Below are positions 63,090-64,000 of a DNA stretch of 64,000 nucleotides, in pieces. Source of the DNA: Sphingomonas psychrotolerans (GTDB taxonomy: Bacteria > Pseudomonadota > Alphaproteobacteria > Sphingomonadales > Sphingomonadaceae); contig NZ_CP024923.1 of NCBI RefSeq assembly GCF_002796605.1, positions 558,001 through 622,000 on the forward strand. Direction: 5' to 3'. Numbering within the stretch: the first letter of the stretch is position 1; every line of letters begins with the position of its first letter. The notes under the pieces are model-generated. The model made no database searches. It was not told the origin of the DNA and worked only from the letters and a program-made list of their open reading frames with translations. The position numbers and the translations under genes were made by a program.

Positions 63090-64000
63090 CTACATGCGGA
63101 AGGACACGCTGCCCACGAAGGTACGGCCGTTCTTGTAGAAGGCCGAGGGCCGATCGGGCGTGCCACTATATTGCAGATAGGTCTCGTCGAGCAGGTTCTG
63201 CGCCTGAACCGAGACGGTGACGTTGTCGGTCAGCTTGAACGCCGCCGAGGCATCGAGCTGATGATAGGGTGCGACCATTTCCTGCGAGCCCAGCCGCCCG
63301 ATCGTCCGGAAATAAGAGGACCGGTAATTGTAGCTCAGACGCGCCTGGAACGGTCCGCTCTCGAAATAGGGAATGATGTTGACGGTGTGCTTCGAGAGAT
63401 AGGGAAGGTTGAGCTTCTCGGTGGTATTCAGCGTCGTCGAGGTGCTGCTGTCCTGATAGGCATAATTCGCCTGGATGCCGAACCCGCCCCAGATCTCCGC
63501 CTGGCCATGGACGAGCACCCCGTTGACCTTCGCCTTGCCGCCATTGACCGGCTGCGACACGCTGTACCGGTTTTCTAGCTGCCCGGTCAGCGAGTTGAAC
63601 AGCGTCACGCCTTCCTGGCGCGTGTTGACGATGTAGTTGGAAATCTCGCGGCGATAGAGCTCGAGCGAAAGCAGCGCGCCGGGCGCCGGATAATATTCCG
63701 CAGTGACTTCGTAATTGGTCGATTCATACGGCTTCAGATTGGGATTGCCGCCGCCCGCGTCATAAGTGACGTCGTTCTGGGTGATCGAGGCCGCCAGATC
63801 CTGATAGCGCGGCCGGGAGATCACCTTGGCCACCGCGCCGCGGAAGATCAGCTTGGGGTTGACCTCATAGGCGACGTTGAACGCCGGCAGGAACTTCAGA
63901 TAATCGGTCGCGGTACTGGTCGGTACCGGGCGCGGATTGGGATCCGCCGGTGTCGGCAGCGTCAACGCATATTGCGACACATCCTTGGTATAGACCAGTC
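63090..64000 (-). CDS. TonB-dependent receptor, C-terminal part (partial, right edge)
   Basis: 303 residues visible, read through from the right edge (LVYTKDVSQYALTLPTP...). Beta-barrel features: KFLPAFNVAYEVNPKLIFRGAVAKVISRPRYQDLAAS, YESTNYEVTAEYYPAPGALLSLELYRREISNYIVNTR and a terminal GRTFVGSVSFRM ending in an aromatic-Arg-Met pattern. The N-terminal signal, TonB box and plug lie outside. Together with the other receptor and the GH43-like enzyme it points to a carbohydrate-uptake region. Confidence 0.93.
   Translation of the reverse strand, partial: LVYTKDVSQYALTLPTPADPNPRPVPTSTATDYLKFLPAFNVAYEVNPKLIFRGAVAKVISRPRYQDLAASITQNDVTYDAGGGNPNLKPYESTNYEVTAEYYPAPGALLSLELYRREISNYIVNTRQEGVTLFNSLTGQLENRYSVSQPVNGGKAKVNGVLVHGQAEIWGGFGIQANYAYQDSSTSTTLNTTEKLNLPYLSKHTVNIIPYFESGPFQARLSYNYRSSYFRTIGRLGSQEMVAPYHQLDASAAFKLTDNVTVSVQAQNLLDETYLQYSGTPDRPSAFYKNGRTFVGSVSFRM

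Overview
The window is high-GC DNA (mostly mid-60s percent by eye) from an alphaproteobacterium, most likely a sphingomonad (Sphingomonas or a close relative). The signs are four TonB-dependent receptors including Caulobacter/Xanthomonas-type ones, an ECF sigma/FecR pair, Tat-exported sugar isomerases with a GMC dehydrogenase, a TonB receptor beside a TPR-sulfotransferase, and a fadE-type beta-oxidation operon. No rRNA, tRNA, CRISPR array, insertion sequence or phage gene was found. The window looks like ordinary chromosome rich in nutrient-uptake islands.

1-6.0 kb (minus strand): phosphate transporter Pit (cut by the left edge), a Nudix-DUF47 fusion, a SulP anion transporter coupled to a beta-carbonic anhydrase, and an OmpR-type two-component system. 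6.2-13.2 kb (plus): a small secreted protein, a double-domain M16 peptidase, a glucan-water-dikinase-like ATP-grasp protein, an unknown exported protein and a manganese catalase, closed by a 17-bp hairpin. 13.3-23.5 kb: TonB receptor, TPR-sulfotransferase, amino-acid permease, a PYROXD2-like flavoprotein, a Rieske oxygenase with a divergent TetR regulator, and a Gfo/Idh/MocA oxidoreductase.

23.6-31.2 kb (plus) is a coherent glycoside 3-oxidation cluster. It holds a cytochrome c, three sugar isomerase/epimerase TIM barrels, an MFS transporter, a DUF1080 (3-keto-glycoside hydrolase-type) protein, a gluconate-2-dehydrogenase subunit-3-like Tat protein and a GMC flavoprotein with an Fe-S cysteine cluster. 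The inferred route is oxidation of a glycoside at C3 in the periplasm with electrons passed to cytochrome c, then cleavage of the 3-keto-glycoside and isomerisation of the keto sugar. 31.9-34.2 kb has a 140-aa protein next to a phospholipase C-family enzyme whose N-terminal domain is its paralogue.

34.2-44.1 kb: FecR and an ECF sigma factor, a MacB-type ABC efflux operon with adaptor and TolC-like protein, and an STN-bearing TonB receptor. 44.1-56.2 kb is a lipid-degradation regulon: a DUF2147 protein, a TetR regulator, two tandem PraB-like secreted proteins, and a tightly coupled operon of fadE, a FabG4-like reductase, a MaoC hydratase, a thiolase, fadD (frameshifted) and a FAD dehydrogenase. 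Two nearly identical 22-bp palindromes stand before the DUF2147 gene and before fadE. 56.2-64 kb: a MarR/MFS pair, then a carbohydrate-uptake set with a TonB receptor, a GH43-like enzyme, an unknown secreted protein and the end of another TonB receptor that runs off the right edge.
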